64,000 nt of DNA from CBDUBS01 sp965365445 (GCA_965365445.1 CBDUBS010000001.1:1-64000); one strand, 5' to 3'; positions 7,912 through 16,939 are shown, counted from the first letter of the stretch. A program made the numbers and translations. The notes: generated by a model from the sequence alone, not told the origin.

Positions 7912-8472
7912 ATGAGAATTTATACCCGTTCAGGAGATAAAGGTCAGACATCGCTGTTCGGCGGAGATCGCGTGCCGAAGGATCATCCTCGCATAGAGGC
8001 ATACGGGACCGTTGATGAATTGAACTCGCTCCTGGGCCTGACCATAGCCACGCTCCCTACAGGAGGCGAGGTTGAGGAACTACACCCTTTACTGCAAAAG
8101 CTTCAGCATGAATTGTTCATCGTCGGCGGCGACCTGGCTACCCCACCGGGTTCCCGATTCGAACCCCCTCGTGTAGGGCCGGATCACATCGAAGCGCTGG
8201 AAAAAGCCATCGATCGGTTTGACGCGCAGATTCCGCCGCTCAAGCAATTCGTCCTTCCAGGCGGGTCGGTTACGGCCGCCCGGCTTCACGTCTGCCGTAC
8301 GGTTTGCAGGCGAGCCGAGCGGCTCGTGGTCAAAACAGGTGACGCTGCGAGTGCAGACGTCGTCGTGTACCTCAACCGCCTCTCCGATCTCCTCTTCGTA
8401 CTCGCCAGATGGGCCAACTACACGGAGGGTGTTCCTGAAACCAAGTGGGACCCCACTTCCCCGACAACCTGA
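7912..8472 (+). CDS. pduO: Cob(I)alamin adenosyltransferase, PduO type
   Basis: Transfers the 5'-deoxyadenosyl group of ATP to cob(I)alamin to give coenzyme B12 in the cytoplasm. The N-terminal signature is intact: YTRSGDKGQTSLFGG, then HPRIEAYGTVDELNSLLG. The family hallmark LPGGSVTAARLHVCRTVCRRAER, seen here as LPGG followed by AARLHVCRTVCRR, and the VYLNRLSDLLFVLAR helix complete the active site. 186 residues is the standard length. It is co-directional with the ABC ATPase 27 bases upstream, suggesting joint uptake and activation of corrinoids. Confidence 0.93.
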   Translation: MRIYTRSGDKGQTSLFGGDRVPKDHPRIEAYGTVDELNSLLGLTIATLPTGGEVEELHPLLQKLQHELFIVGGDLATPPGSRFEPPRVGPDHIEALEKAIDRFDAQIPPLKQFVLPGGSVTAARLHVCRTVCRRAERLVVKTGDAASADVVVYLNRLSDLLFVLARWANYTEGVPETKWDPTSPTT

Positions 8473-8818
8473 GACCTGCCCACGACGGCCAACGACCTCC
8501 TAAACAGAAAATTGACAGAATAATGGAGGGAGTTTGTCCTTCAGACATTAAAAAATATCACATCCGTTTCAATTAGTGATTATCTTGCGGCGGCTGTGCA
8601 AGATCTGCGCACTGCTGTGCAGGGATCTTCGGCGCGCCGTGCGGGGCTCATTTATGCCGACCGGATGCCCCGAGTGTTGCTCTCAAATGCAGAGACGTGG
8701 AGATAATAAGGATTGTCGGTCAAAAGGGGCCGTTTTCCGAAAAGGCCGGCAACCCTCGCGTTACGAATCGGTTACGTCGCACATTGTCCTTTTACACGTC
8801 AGAGAAAGCCTGATCATC
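8473..8818. other. Intergenic region before the M23 peptidase gene
   Basis: 346 bases. From 8576 the frame of the downstream peptidase is open, but the translation is rich in Cys and Arg and lacks a signal sequence, so I treat it as non-coding leader. Near 8560-8580 the sequence is AT-rich and could hold the promoter. No RNA gene or terminator hairpin recognised. Confidence 0.4.
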
Positions 8819-10099
8819 ATGCGAGTGAAGAAGCTAGTGAAGTCGATAGCGGTGGCGATCGTTTTTTCCGCCGGTATCAGCTGGTTAGTCTCCTCGAATA
8901 ATCCTTCCCACACGGCACAGACGGCATTCGTGCCGACCCGGATCAAGCCAGTAGCCGTTTTCGATCAGTACGGGATAAAGACCAATGGTCTGGCCGTAAT
9001 CGATCATGAAATTGCCAGAAACGAGACCTTCTTCCAGATTCTCTCGGGACATGACGTGCCGAAGGAAGTCATCCACGAGGTTGCGCAACAGTCGAAATCC
9101 GTCTTCGACGTACGGCGGTTGCGCGTTGGCCAAAAGCTACGGCTCTATTCTACCGATCTGGACATAGAGTATGTCGTGTATCAGGAGGACCCGATCAATT
9201 ATGTCGTTTTTGATCTCAGGGACTCCCTACACGTCCAGTCTCGCCAGCGACCGGTGAAGACGGTGGTACGCAACCTCAACGGTACGATCCACAGCTCACT
9301 ATTTGAGGCGCTCAACGATACGGAAGCCGGTTCGGAGTTGGCCGGTAAGCTGGCGGAAGTACTGGCATGGCAGGTCGACTTTTACCGAATAAAACGGGGC
9401 GACCATTTCTCGCTCATTTATGAAGAGCAGATGGTGGATGGAATCAAGGTTGGCATTGGCGACCTGCTGGCCGTTCGGTTCAACCACCAGGGGAAGGATT
9501 ACTATGCCTTCCGATATGATCAGGGCGACCGCGCCAGCTACTACGATGAAAACGGCAACAGCCTGAAACAGGCGTTTCTCAAAGCCCCACTCAAATACGT
9601 ACGTATTTCGTCCGGTTTCAGCAAGAGCCGATTCCATCCCGTCCAGAAGCGATACAAACCACATCTGGGAACAGATTATGCCGCGCCTACCGGCACCCCT
9701 ATCTACGCGGTGGGCGATGGGACCATTCTGGAGGCCGGCTACCAGAGCGGCAACGGGAACTACGTTAAGATCCAGCACAACAAGACCTATACCACGGGCT
9801 ACCTGCACATGTCCCGCATTGCAAAAGGTATGAAGAGGGGCGCACGCGTGACGCAAGGTGAAATAATCGGCTTCGTTGGATCGACGGGCCTCGCTACCGG
9901 CCCGCACCTCTGCTTCCGATTCTGGAAAAACGGCGTCCAGGTGGATTCGCGTAAAGAAGAGATGCCGTCGGCCGAACCCATCGGAGACGATCAGCGTATG
10001 GCGTTCGTCACGATGCGCGATTCGCTTTTACCCCGCCTCCAGACTAACCACGGCCGAAAAATACTGGCCGTTGCGGGTATGCGGACCGAAGCGTTTTGA
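8819..10099 (+). CDS. M23-family peptidoglycan metallopeptidase with Cys-variant metal motif
   Basis: A 426-residue envelope protein. The ATG at 8819 starts an N-terminal membrane anchor/signal (LVKSIAVAIVFSAGISWLV). Residues ~50-250 form an OapA/LysM-like and inhibitory-type region with RRLRVGQKLRLYST. The C-terminal M23 (LytM) domain has H282-x3-D286 in HLGTDYAAPTGTP, then GNYVKIQH, YLHMSRI and GPHLCFRFW. The usual HxH motif is H363-x-C365: the second zinc-binding His is Cys. Cys can bind zinc, and from memory this variant occurs in other Bacteroidota M23 proteins, so the enzyme may be active. Likely role: cleavage of peptide cross-links during cell growth. The frame extends upstream to 8576 but without coding character. 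Confidence 0.88.
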   Translation: MRVKKLVKSIAVAIVFSAGISWLVSSNNPSHTAQTAFVPTRIKPVAVFDQYGIKTNGLAVIDHEIARNETFFQILSGHDVPKEVIHEVAQQSKSVFDVRRLRVGQKLRLYSTDLDIEYVVYQEDPINYVVFDLRDSLHVQSRQRPVKTVVRNLNGTIHSSLFEALNDTEAGSELAGKLAEVLAWQVDFYRIKRGDHFSLIYEEQMVDGIKVGIGDLLAVRFNHQGKDYYAFRYDQGDRASYYDENGNSLKQAFLKAPLKYVRISSGFSKSRFHPVQKRYKPHLGTDYAAPTGTPIYAVGDGTILEAGYQSGNGNYVKIQHNKTYTTGYLHMSRIAKGMKRGARVTQGEIIGFVGSTGLATGPHLCFRFWKNGVQVDSRKEEMPSAEPIGDDQRMAFVTMRDSLLPRLQTNHGRKILAVAGMRTEAF

Positions 10100-10240
10100 G
10101 GTTCGTGCATACCGACCGGGTTAACATGGCGGGTGGTATAACCAGTCGCTGATTGGTGGTAACCGGAGTTACTCAATGCCCCTGACAGAACTTCCCGCGA
10201 AGGACTCTATTTACCTACCGGGCACAGCCGGGGAAGCGTT

Positions 10241-10651
10241 TTGTTAGGCACTCTTACTCCTGCTCTCGAAAAAGCTTTCGGTGTTGCGCAGAACGCGGCC
10301 GCTCGTATGGTGAAGCGCCGGCTACGGATGATCCGTTTACTCAGGAAGGCTTATTCGACTTTCTCATCGAACGAGGCGGCGCTAAAAGATGTCAGGCAGG
10401 ACTTGCTCCTATCATACCGCCTGGCGAAAGCCTGGACACGCGGCGACTACCGGGCCATCCCATGGAAGTCCATCGTCATGATTACGGCAGGGCTCATTTA
10501 CTTTGTCAATCCGGTCGATCTGGTACCGGATACGCTGGCCGTCATCGGTTTCGTCGATGATATCGCCGTAATCAAAACCGTTGCCGGAGCTGTGCGCAAG
10601 GACCTCGAGCGTTTTCGGGCGTGGGAAACTTCACACCGTATCGAGCCCTAG
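10241..10651 (+). CDS. YkvA family (DUF1232) small membrane protein
   Basis: A 136-residue protein whose C-terminal half matches DUF1232: ITAGLIYFVNPVDLVPDTL followed by GFVDDIAVIKTVAGAV. These proteins have one or two hydrophobic segments around the NPxDLxPD motif; their molecular role is unknown. The listed start is TTG at 10241; an ATG at 10307 would shorten it by 22 residues and is equally plausible. Its TAG stop overlaps the stop of the convergent MscS gene within CTAG at 10648-10651. Confidence 0.85.
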   Translation: MLGTLTPALEKAFGVAQNAAARMVKRRLRMIRLLRKAYSTFSSNEAALKDVRQDLLLSYRLAKAWTRGDYRAIPWKSIVMITAGLIYFVNPVDLVPDTLAVIGFVDDIAVIKTVAGAVRKDLERFRAWETSHRIEP

Positions 10652-11781
10652 CGATCCGGGGCAATCTGTCCGCCCATTCTCTCCCCATCGTTGAGCCGCA
10701 ACCCGCCGGGGATGCTTTCAACGAACAGGCTTTGCGTCGGAAAGGCGAAATCGATGCCTTCGGACGAGAACCGTTCGTGCACCGCCAGATTGATCGCCTG
10801 CTGGATATCCATATAGACCAGGTATTCCGGCGTGAGCACGTAATAAACCACCTCAAAATTCAGCGCGAAGTCGCCGAAGCCTTTGAAGTGCGCCCGGTCG
10901 AACCGTACCTGATCTTGCCGCTCGACGATTTCGCGAAGCATGGCCGGTATGGCGGCGATCTTTTCGTGGGGAGTCTGGTAGGTTACCCCCAGTGTAAACA
11001 CGATTCGACGTTCGAACATGCGCTTGTAATTACGGATACGGCTCTGAAGCAAGTCGCCGTTTGAAAAGATGATTTGTTCGCCGGAGATGCTCCGAATCCG
11101 AGTGGTTTTCAGGCCCACATGTTCGACCGTACCCAGGAAATCGTTGACGGCAACGAAGTCGCCGACCACAAAAGGGCGATCCAGCACGATGGAAAGCGAT
11201 GCAAAAAGGTCGCCCAGGATGTTTTGCACTGCAAGAGCAATCGCGATGCCGCCGATACCGAGCCCTGCCACCAGAGCCGTGATGTCCTTACCGAAATAAT
11301 CCAGTATCAGAAGGAATACGAAAGCCCAGAGGGCGACACGGATCAGCCATCCTATGGCAACGACCGTCGTAACGGCTCCCGCATCGGTGGCGAGTTTTTC
11401 TTCGCGGTACCGCTCTGTCCAGAAGGCGGCCAACCTGGTTCCCCAGATCACGATCTGGACCATGAATACCAGAAAGGCGATAGTGCTTATCCAGCGATCC
11501 AGTGCGCCGGGTAGTTCCAGTATCAGCGACGTGAAATACAGCGAAGCCACAATGAGAAAGTAAACCCGCGTTTCCTTCAGCAGCGCGGCCACATAATCGT
11601 CGATCTGATTGGAGGTTCTTTCAGCAATGCGGCCTACCTTCCACGCAACGAAACGGTTCAGGAGAATCAGAACCGCAGCCGTTCCGGCCCATAAAGCCAG
11701 AGCGACCAGCCATGCATAGACAGAGGCGCCAAGGAATTCGTTTTCCAGGAAGGTGTTTTCGACGATTTCGACCGGATTCAT
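10648..11781 (-). CDS. MscS-family mechanosensitive ion channel
   Basis: A ~377-residue inner-membrane channel that should open under membrane tension during osmotic downshock. Several transmembrane helices fill the first ~170 residues. The pore-lining helix is recognisable by VAGLGIGGIAIALAVQNILGD, followed by the beta-domain RPFVVGDFVAV, GTVEHVGLKTTRIRS and IIFSNGDLLQSRIRNY. The C-terminal domain includes VVYYVLTPEYLVYMD. An ATG at 11781 is preferred over the GTG at 11826, which adds 15 polar residues. Convergent with the YkvA-like gene, sharing four bases at the stops. Confidence 0.93.
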   Translation of the reverse strand: MNPVEIVENTFLENEFLGASVYAWLVALALWAGTAAVLILLNRFVAWKVGRIAERTSNQIDDYVAALLKETRVYFLIVASLYFTSLILELPGALDRWISTIAFLVFMVQIVIWGTRLAAFWTERYREEKLATDAGAVTTVVAIGWLIRVALWAFVFLLILDYFGKDITALVAGLGIGGIAIALAVQNILGDLFASLSIVLDRPFVVGDFVAVNDFLGTVEHVGLKTTRIRSISGEQIIFSNGDLLQSRIRNYKRMFERRIVFTLGVTYQTPHEKIAAIPAMLREIVERQDQVRFDRAHFKGFGDFALNFEVVYYVLTPEYLVYMDIQQAINLAVHERFSSEGIDFAFPTQSLFVESIPGGLRLNDGERMGGQIAPDR

Positions 11782-12003
11782 AGTAAGGGTGTCGTTGGCT
11801 GAAAAAGGATCTCCGGAATAACCCACTTATCGGACGACCGATCCCGTCCGGATACCTTTATGAAGGAGGGTAGTTATTCATCAGGCGAGACTGACGGCAG
11901 AGTTAGATGAAAAGTTGCAGCAGTCGATTATGCCACCGGAACCCCATACGGTATCTTCGGTTGACGCGGACACCTCATCACCACCTCAGGGTAGTACGAC
12001 CTC

Positions 12004-12402
12004 ATGGAATCCTCCAGCGAACGCGACTATCAGGACCGGCGCGTGGGCCCCACGGTTTCTAAAGACAAGTGGGTCAACCATGCCAAAAACAAGCTTTCAC
12101 GGGGATACGTCCTTATCGTCGGTAAGAACCGACGCTCCGCCAACTTTTATATGCGGTCGAAAGGCTTCGAGATGTGCCCTTTCAACATCGCCAAACAGAT
12201 GATCAAGGACGGGATCATCGTGGAAGCCGGGGAGCACCACCTCGGAACGATGTATCAACTCGCGCAGGATGTGCCGCCGGTCGAAACCAAAAAACGCCCG
12301 GCGGAGCCCATTATAACGGCTGAAGAAGACGAGTCGTTACTGGATGATATTTCCGACGAGGGCGAAGAGGAAGACACCGACGCCTCGGACGAAGAATTCT
12401 AG
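12004..12402 (+). CDS. Hypothetical protein with a strongly acidic C-terminal tail
   Basis: A 132-residue protein I cannot assign to a named family. Residues ~15-85 look folded and basic: KDKWVNHAKNKLSRGYVLIVGKNRRSANFYMRSKGFE, here seen as a stretch rich in Lys/Arg, followed by MCPFNIAKQMIKDGII. The last ~35 residues are almost all Glu/Asp/Ser (EEDESLLDD ... GEEEDTDASDEEF). A basic body plus acidic tail occurs in proteins handling nucleic acids or ribosomal/DNA-binding partners, but nothing here proves that. It has its own strong terminator, so it is probably monocistronic. The good codon regularity and terminator support a real gene. Confidence 0.7.
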   Translation: MESSSERDYQDRRVGPTVSKDKWVNHAKNKLSRGYVLIVGKNRRSANFYMRSKGFEMCPFNIAKQMIKDGIIVEAGEHHLGTMYQLAQDVPPVETKKRPAEPIITAEEDESLLDDISDEGEEEDTDASDEEF

Positions 12403-12459
12403 CGCATTGCCGGGATATGCGAAGCGATGCAACTCCGTTGCGTAACGAACGCATGTTGA

Positions 12460-12495
12460 ACGGATGCCCGTCTTTACCGACAGGCATCCGTTTTT
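12460..12495 (+). terminator. Rho-independent terminator after the acidic-tailed gene
   Basis: ACGGATGCC at 12460-12468 pairs perfectly with GGCATCCGT at 12483-12491; the inner bases GTC/GAC can pair too. The right arm runs into TTTTT. A strong plus-strand terminator 58 bases after the stop codon. Confidence 0.9.
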
Positions 12496-12555
12496 GTTGT
12501 CGCATGTTCCCTGGCAGCGGGCGGTTCGCCCCGGTATGCCGGCGGTGCCCGGCCG

Positions 12556-14760
12556 TTATTTTCCGGCGACGACCCTCATGATCTCTTGCAAGGAGGAGAG
12601 TCCGTCGCATACGAGGGCGCGGGCAGAAGCCTGGAGCGAAACCATTCCTTCCCGCTCCGCCTGTTTACGTATGGCGCCCTCGTCCACTACATCTTTTGCC
12701 CGAAGGATGATGTGCCGCACCTCGTCGGACATGGGCAGCATCTCCATGATGGCTTTCCGCCCCTTGTAACCGGCTCCCTGGCACACGGGGCAGGCTTTCC
12801 CGAAAACCGGCTTGAAGAGGGTTTTGCCGTCCACATCCTCCGGTTCGAAACCCATTCTTTCCAGGAGCATGGCGTCGGGGTCCTCGTCGGGAGCCTTGCA
12901 CTGCGGGCACAGGGTCCGTACGAGGCGCTGCGCCACAACCAGGTTGATGGTGTAGGCGATCAGAAACGGCTCGATACCCATCTTGTACAGCCGGTTGATC
13001 GCGCTCGTGGCGTCGTTGGTGTGAAGCGTCGAGAAAGTCAGGTGCCCGGTATTGGATAGCTTGATGGCCAGATCGGCCGTAGCCGCGTCACGCATCTCGC
13101 CGACCATGACGACATCCGGGTCGTGCCGGAGTACGGATCGCAAGGCGGACTCCAGGCCCAGTTTGTGGTTAAGCTTGATCTGACGCACGCCGGGAATGAC
13201 GTACTCCACGGGATCCTCGATGGTCAGCACGTTTACCTTCGGCGTGACCACCTGACTGAGCGCCGCATACAATGTGGTCGTCTTTCCCGAGCCCGTCGGC
13301 CCGGTAAGGATCACCATACCGTAGGGCTGCGTGATGGCATGGTGGAAAATGGCGAACTCCTTCTCCGCCATACCCAGCTTCTTCAGGTTCGTAATGACCT
13401 TCCGGTCGTCAAGGATTCGAATAACGACGCTCTCCGCCCGGATTTCCTGATTGCTGCTCGCTATGGGAAGGATAGAGACACGGAACCGGATGAGCGTCTC
13501 GTCGACCCATCGCTGGATGAATCCATCCTGCGCCGCGTCGCGCTCGAACCGATCGACGTTGATGGAATTATCCTTGACGACGGCAATAAAAGCTTCGGGG
13601 TGCACGCGCTCCTCGATGTGCCAGCACGTCAATTCGCCATCCATCCTGAAGTGTATTTCTGTCGCCTTCCTTGCGTTAGGGAAAATGTGGATGTCCGAAG
13701 CACCCTGGTGTACGGCTTCTACGAGGGTGGCTTCGAACAGATTGATGAGCGCGGACCGGCCGATTTCTGCCTCCAGCGCTTCCTCATCCAGCAACTGGGA
13801 GTTCTGCTTCTCGAACGTGGCGCCCAGGTCGTAAGCGAAGCCGTTCCCGCTGACGCGCTCCAGGTATTCGTTTCGTCGGGGAAACGCGTCGGATATAATG
13901 GACGAAATCGCCGATCGGGCCATATATCGGATTTCGACCGACGTGAGCCGAAGCGAATGAATGACCTTGCCGACTTCGGGATTCGTCGGATCGTGCGTGG
14001 CGAAAATCCACCGTTCCTCTCGTCCCTGCGGATAATCTTTGCCTATCGGCATCAGCGGAATATCGCGGAGTTGCGCCCACTGAGCCTCGGCAAAACGGTT
14101 TCTATTTTCCTGAATGAAAGCTACCGCAGCGGACCTGGACAAAGAAGCTTTCTTAAACGCATACACTTCAGCCGCCTCGGCATACACCCGTTCCGCCTCT
14201 ACGCCCTGCTCTTCGGCCAGCACACGCCAGAGACTTTCGCCTGACCCCCCATCGGCCATCTTTTTCCATTTCCGCCATGCCTTCTCGACCTGATCGACTC
14301 GTATGAGCTCCTTGAACAGCAGCATGATGACAACGCGGTCCCGAAGTTCGAGCGGGGTGAATCCTCCCACTTCTGGTTCGGCCTGAGCGTCCTGGGGCGC
14401 TGCGTCGGCTGAAGGGGTTTTGACAGCCGGTTCCCAGTGCAACCCGATACCGGAAAGCCACTGTTCGAGCGTAAACTGATCGCTTTCGGCACTTGACGGC
14501 GCCGCCTGTCTGGTCGCCCACTCGTCCGGGCCGGCGCTCCCCGGCGGCAGTGTGGAAGCCGGCGAATACGCTTCTCCGCCGCCGGCCTGTTCAACCTCCG
14601 GTTGTCGGCCCAGTAAATCCAGCGTGGGCTGAAAATCAAGTCCGAGCGAACTCGGCGAAGGCGATTCATCGGCAGTGATACTGGACGGAACGAATCGATC
14701 CGGCTGGTTATCCGAAAACGTACCGGGTTCGGTTCTCCGGGTGAACTTACCGAATTGCAT
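12556..14760 (-). CDS. GspE/PulE/PilB-family secretion or pilus ATPase with long N-terminal extension
   Basis: A 734-residue cytoplasmic ATPase of the type II secretion/type IV pilus assembly class. Walker A is GPTGSGKTTT around K493, the Asp box and Walker B are DPDVVMVGEMRDAAT, and the His box is TGHLTFSTLHTNDA. A four-Cys zinc-binding insertion follows (CPQC ... CPVC, ~45 residues apart), then GRKAIMEMLPMSDEVR. The middle third has the N2/MshEN-type region. The first ~140 residues are Pro/Ser/Glu-rich and probably disordered, making it ~150 residues longer than most relatives. No pilin, GspF/PilC, prepilin peptidase or secretin gene is nearby, so its partner complex is unknown. Confidence 0.92.
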   Translation of the reverse strand: MQFGKFTRRTEPGTFSDNQPDRFVPSSITADESPSPSSLGLDFQPTLDLLGRQPEVEQAGGGEAYSPASTLPPGSAGPDEWATRQAAPSSAESDQFTLEQWLSGIGLHWEPAVKTPSADAAPQDAQAEPEVGGFTPLELRDRVVIMLLFKELIRVDQVEKAWRKWKKMADGGSGESLWRVLAEEQGVEAERVYAEAAEVYAFKKASLSRSAAVAFIQENRNRFAEAQWAQLRDIPLMPIGKDYPQGREERWIFATHDPTNPEVGKVIHSLRLTSVEIRYMARSAISSIISDAFPRRNEYLERVSGNGFAYDLGATFEKQNSQLLDEEALEAEIGRSALINLFEATLVEAVHQGASDIHIFPNARKATEIHFRMDGELTCWHIEERVHPEAFIAVVKDNSINVDRFERDAAQDGFIQRWVDETLIRFRVSILPIASSNQEIRAESVVIRILDDRKVITNLKKLGMAEKEFAIFHHAITQPYGMVILTGPTGSGKTTTLYAALSQVVTPKVNVLTIEDPVEYVIPGVRQIKLNHKLGLESALRSVLRHDPDVVMVGEMRDAATADLAIKLSNTGHLTFSTLHTNDATSAINRLYKMGIEPFLIAYTINLVVAQRLVRTLCPQCKAPDEDPDAMLLERMGFEPEDVDGKTLFKPVFGKACPVCQGAGYKGRKAIMEMLPMSDEVRHIILRAKDVVDEGAIRKQAEREGMVSLQASARALVCDGLSSLQEIMRVVAGK

Positions 14761-14936
14761 AGCGCCTGACCTCGGTTGAACTCCTGCGAAACGACAGAAC
14801 AGGGTTGCCCCGGGTTGCCCACTACGGATCGACCCGGAACCTGACGTCCCCTCTGCTGCCCTGGAATGCCCTAGGTATCGGACGTTTTATCCCGTTTTCA
14901 AGCAGCGGCCGGAAAATGAATGGAGCCCTATCGGGT

Positions 14937-16106
14937 TCAACTCGGTGGAGCCTGCGCGTCTTTTGCTTTCTCCGCCCGTATGTTGGGTAATTCTTCCGTA
15001 CGGATGAATCCTTTTGCCAGCGCATGTTCGGCGGCGGCCGTTGTGTCCGGAACGCATATCATTTCCACTCCGTGAACGGCGAGTTCGGCCGTGATGGTAT
15101 TCAGCTGCTCGCTCCGCCCTCCCGACAGTACGTCTCGAATATATACGGCGCGGACGCGGTGCGGGAATTGCAAGGCAAGACGGCGGTAGATTTCCGGGTC
15201 GTCCTGTCCGCTGTCGCCGATGAGAATAACCGGCAGGTCGGTGTAAAACTGGATCAGCCGTTCGATCTGGGTGAGTTTGTGCGCGTGATGCCCGAGCGAG
15301 ATGAACTTGTTCCGGTCGATGCCCAGGTCGCGCAGGAAAAGTGGTCCGAGCGGTATGGCATGGACGTTCAGGAAATCAGTCAGAAAGTCGTACAGATTCC
15401 ACGGGCTGCTGCTGACGTAAAAAATCGGGTTGTGAGCCGTTCCCGTAGACCCCTTTTGCAGCGCCCTGTAAAAGGCAGCCACTCCCTCGAAGGGCAGCCT
15501 CGTCCATGCGTTTCGCGTGAGGGTAACCCGTACCATTTTCAACCATTTGGTGGCGCCGGTCTGAAGGATGGTATCATCCACGTCGCTTACTACTATGAAC
15601 TCGGTGTCCACCGGCGGAACGAGCACGGGGCATTCAACGACCTTCGGCTGCCCCGGGATCGTCAGGTGCACTTCATGCCAGGCATCATCCGAGGGGAGCG
15701 TACACTCCGGCTCCAGCGCCAGCCGGAAGTAACCCTCCTCATCCGATACGGTATCCGACACGGCAGTTGCCGTATTCTTCGGCTGCGCTCGTTCTTCACA
15801 TGGGTACCAGCCACGTACGGCGACTCCCGCTGCTTCGTTACTAAAGAAACGTCGCACCATAAGTCCAACGTTCTGCAACAACGTATCCGTTTCGGAAGGG
15901 CGGCGGTGGTCGCTTCGTTCCAGAACGCGACCGCTGACGCGCAACTCACGCGCATTGCCATACCCGCGGTATGCGACGATCTCCGGTGGGCGCGGGGTAA
16001 AAATCAGCCGTTTGACTCGGCCCCAGAGCTTATCCGCCGGCTTTTCGAGGTGATAGAGGCCGATATGCAGCCCCTTTCGAAGGGAGCGACGAAACGTTCC
16101 TGCCAT
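14937..16106 (-). CDS. App1-like phosphatase (DUF2183 domain)
   Basis: A 389-residue protein. After an N-terminal region with a beta-rich, transthyretin-like segment (RGWYPCEE ... LEPEC), the C-terminal half is a HAD-like DUF2183 domain, the family of yeast App1 phosphatidate phosphatase. The nucleophile motif is VVSDVDDTILQTG; later motifs are FYVSSSPWNLYDFLTDFL, FISLGHHAHKLTQIERL and VILIGDSGQDDPEIY. This suggests removal of a phosphate from phosphatidate or a related lipid, by analogy only. The DUF4174 gene ends just three bases upstream, so the two are surely co-transcribed. Confidence 0.88.
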   Translation of the reverse strand: MAGTFRRSLRKGLHIGLYHLEKPADKLWGRVKRLIFTPRPPEIVAYRGYGNARELRVSGRVLERSDHRRPSETDTLLQNVGLMVRRFFSNEAAGVAVRGWYPCEERAQPKNTATAVSDTVSDEEGYFRLALEPECTLPSDDAWHEVHLTIPGQPKVVECPVLVPPVDTEFIVVSDVDDTILQTGATKWLKMVRVTLTRNAWTRLPFEGVAAFYRALQKGSTGTAHNPIFYVSSSPWNLYDFLTDFLNVHAIPLGPLFLRDLGIDRNKFISLGHHAHKLTQIERLIQFYTDLPVILIGDSGQDDPEIYRRLALQFPHRVRAVYIRDVLSGGRSEQLNTITAELAVHGVEMICVPDTTAAAEHALAKGFIRTEELPNIRAEKAKDAQAPPS

Positions 16107-16109
16107 AGA

Positions 16110-16481
16110 TCAGGAATCCTTTTCCGGCTGCCCGGCGGAATCAAAATAACGAAGTATGGCAGAGGTAAGCAGCGGCGCGTCGTCCCGATGGAGCACGTTG
16201 CCGGCGGGCCCCACGAGTACGATCTGAAACCGATCCGCGCGTGGCGTATAGGCGTTTCTCAATGACCCGGCGATATCGTCATCGAGGGCGTTGCCGTCCA
16301 TTGCGCTGCGGCCTTCATTAAAAATACTGGCAAGTGCAATACCCCGTCCGGCCAATTCATCGGCCGCCGCTTGCAGTTGTTCGATTTGCGACTGGTACGA
16401 CGGGCACTTCGGTGACAGGGCGTACAGATAGATCAGCGGTTTCCCCGCCGTTAGCGCATCGAGATCGATCGGGGTATCCAT
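16110..16481 (-). CDS. DUF4174 family protein
   Basis: A 123-residue protein with a thioredoxin/peroxiredoxin-like secondary pattern: KPLIYLYALSPKC, a helix rich in Gln/Ala, GIALASIFNEG and RFQIVLVGPAGNVLHRDD, ending in LLTSAILRYFDSAG. This pattern fits DUF4174, whose role is unknown. The single Cys in ALSPKCPSY is not a CxxC pair, so redox activity is doubtful. No signal peptide is seen. It lies three bases before the App1-like gene on the same strand and is probably the first gene of that pair. Confidence 0.65.
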   Translation of the reverse strand: MDTPIDLDALTAGKPLIYLYALSPKCPSYQSQIEQLQAAADELAGRGIALASIFNEGRSAMDGNALDDDIAGSLRNAYTPRADRFQIVLVGPAGNVLHRDDAPLLTSAILRYFDSAGQPEKDS

Positions 16482-16678
16482 AGGACCTGCACGGTTAGGC
16501 GATGATTCGAATCCGTAATATATCCGGCATACGGCGGCAAGCCGGCTGCGTGGGAATGTATGCCGTGCGCATCACGGACGATCCGAACGGAAAGCCCCGT
16601 TGCGTCATTGTTGCATACCGTCGCTTTTTCCTGTCGTTCATTTATCCCAATCCAGTCCAACCACACCGGTGAGCTTCC

Positions 16679-16939
16679 ATGCCCTGTTTCATTGTAGTCA
16701 TCGCCTTGTTTGTGCCACGCCTCGTCATTGCCGGCCTGTGGTTTTTTACCACCTGGTTTTCCGGCCTCTTTGACTCCATCCTCCTGCCTATCCTCGGGTT
16801 CTTGTTTTTGCCCACGACCCTGCTCTGGTATTCCGTCGTGGAGAATGTGTTCGGCGGCGAGTGGGGCATTTTACAAATCGGCCTTGGCATCGTCGCTATC
16901 CTGATCGACCTATCCCCGGCCGGAGGCCGCAGAGGGTGA
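16679..16939 (+). CDS. Small two-helix membrane protein
   Basis: An 86-residue, very hydrophobic protein with a helix at the N-terminus (CFIVVIALFVPRLVIAGLWFF region), the FSGLFDSILLPILGFLFLPTTLLWY region and a third stretch (GILQIGLGIVAILIDLSPA). The polar turns FTTWFSGLFDS and VENVFGGEW are well placed between membrane segments. I believe it is a real inner-membrane protein, similar to small unnamed proteins in Bacteroidota, but no function is known. It sits alone between the minus-strand DUF4174 gene and the M16 protease. Confidence 0.65.
   Translation: MPCFIVVIALFVPRLVIAGLWFFTTWFSGLFDSILLPILGFLFLPTTLLWYSVVENVFGGEWGILQIGLGIVAILIDLSPAGGRRG

Noticed and set aside
8576..8818. N-terminal extension of the M23 peptidase frame
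   Set aside because: Cys/Arg-rich, no signal sequence, and the ATG at 8819 starts a proper membrane anchor.
13123..14244. 373-codon open frame on the plus strand opposite the GspE-type gene
   Set aside because: It lies wholly antisense to a gene with clear catalytic motifs and has no recognisable domain, signal or ribosome site.
15024..16265. 413-codon open frame on the plus strand opposite the App1-like gene
   Set aside because: Antisense to a gene with a complete HAD-type motif set, and no domain of its own.
16500..16530. GATTCGAATCC, resembling a tRNA T-loop
   Set aside because: The flanking bases cannot form the five-pair T-stem and no acceptor or anticodon arm is near.
16451..16666. 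71-codon minus-strand frame upstream of DUF4174
   Set aside because: Trp/His-rich, no domain, and it overlaps the DUF4174 start in another frame.
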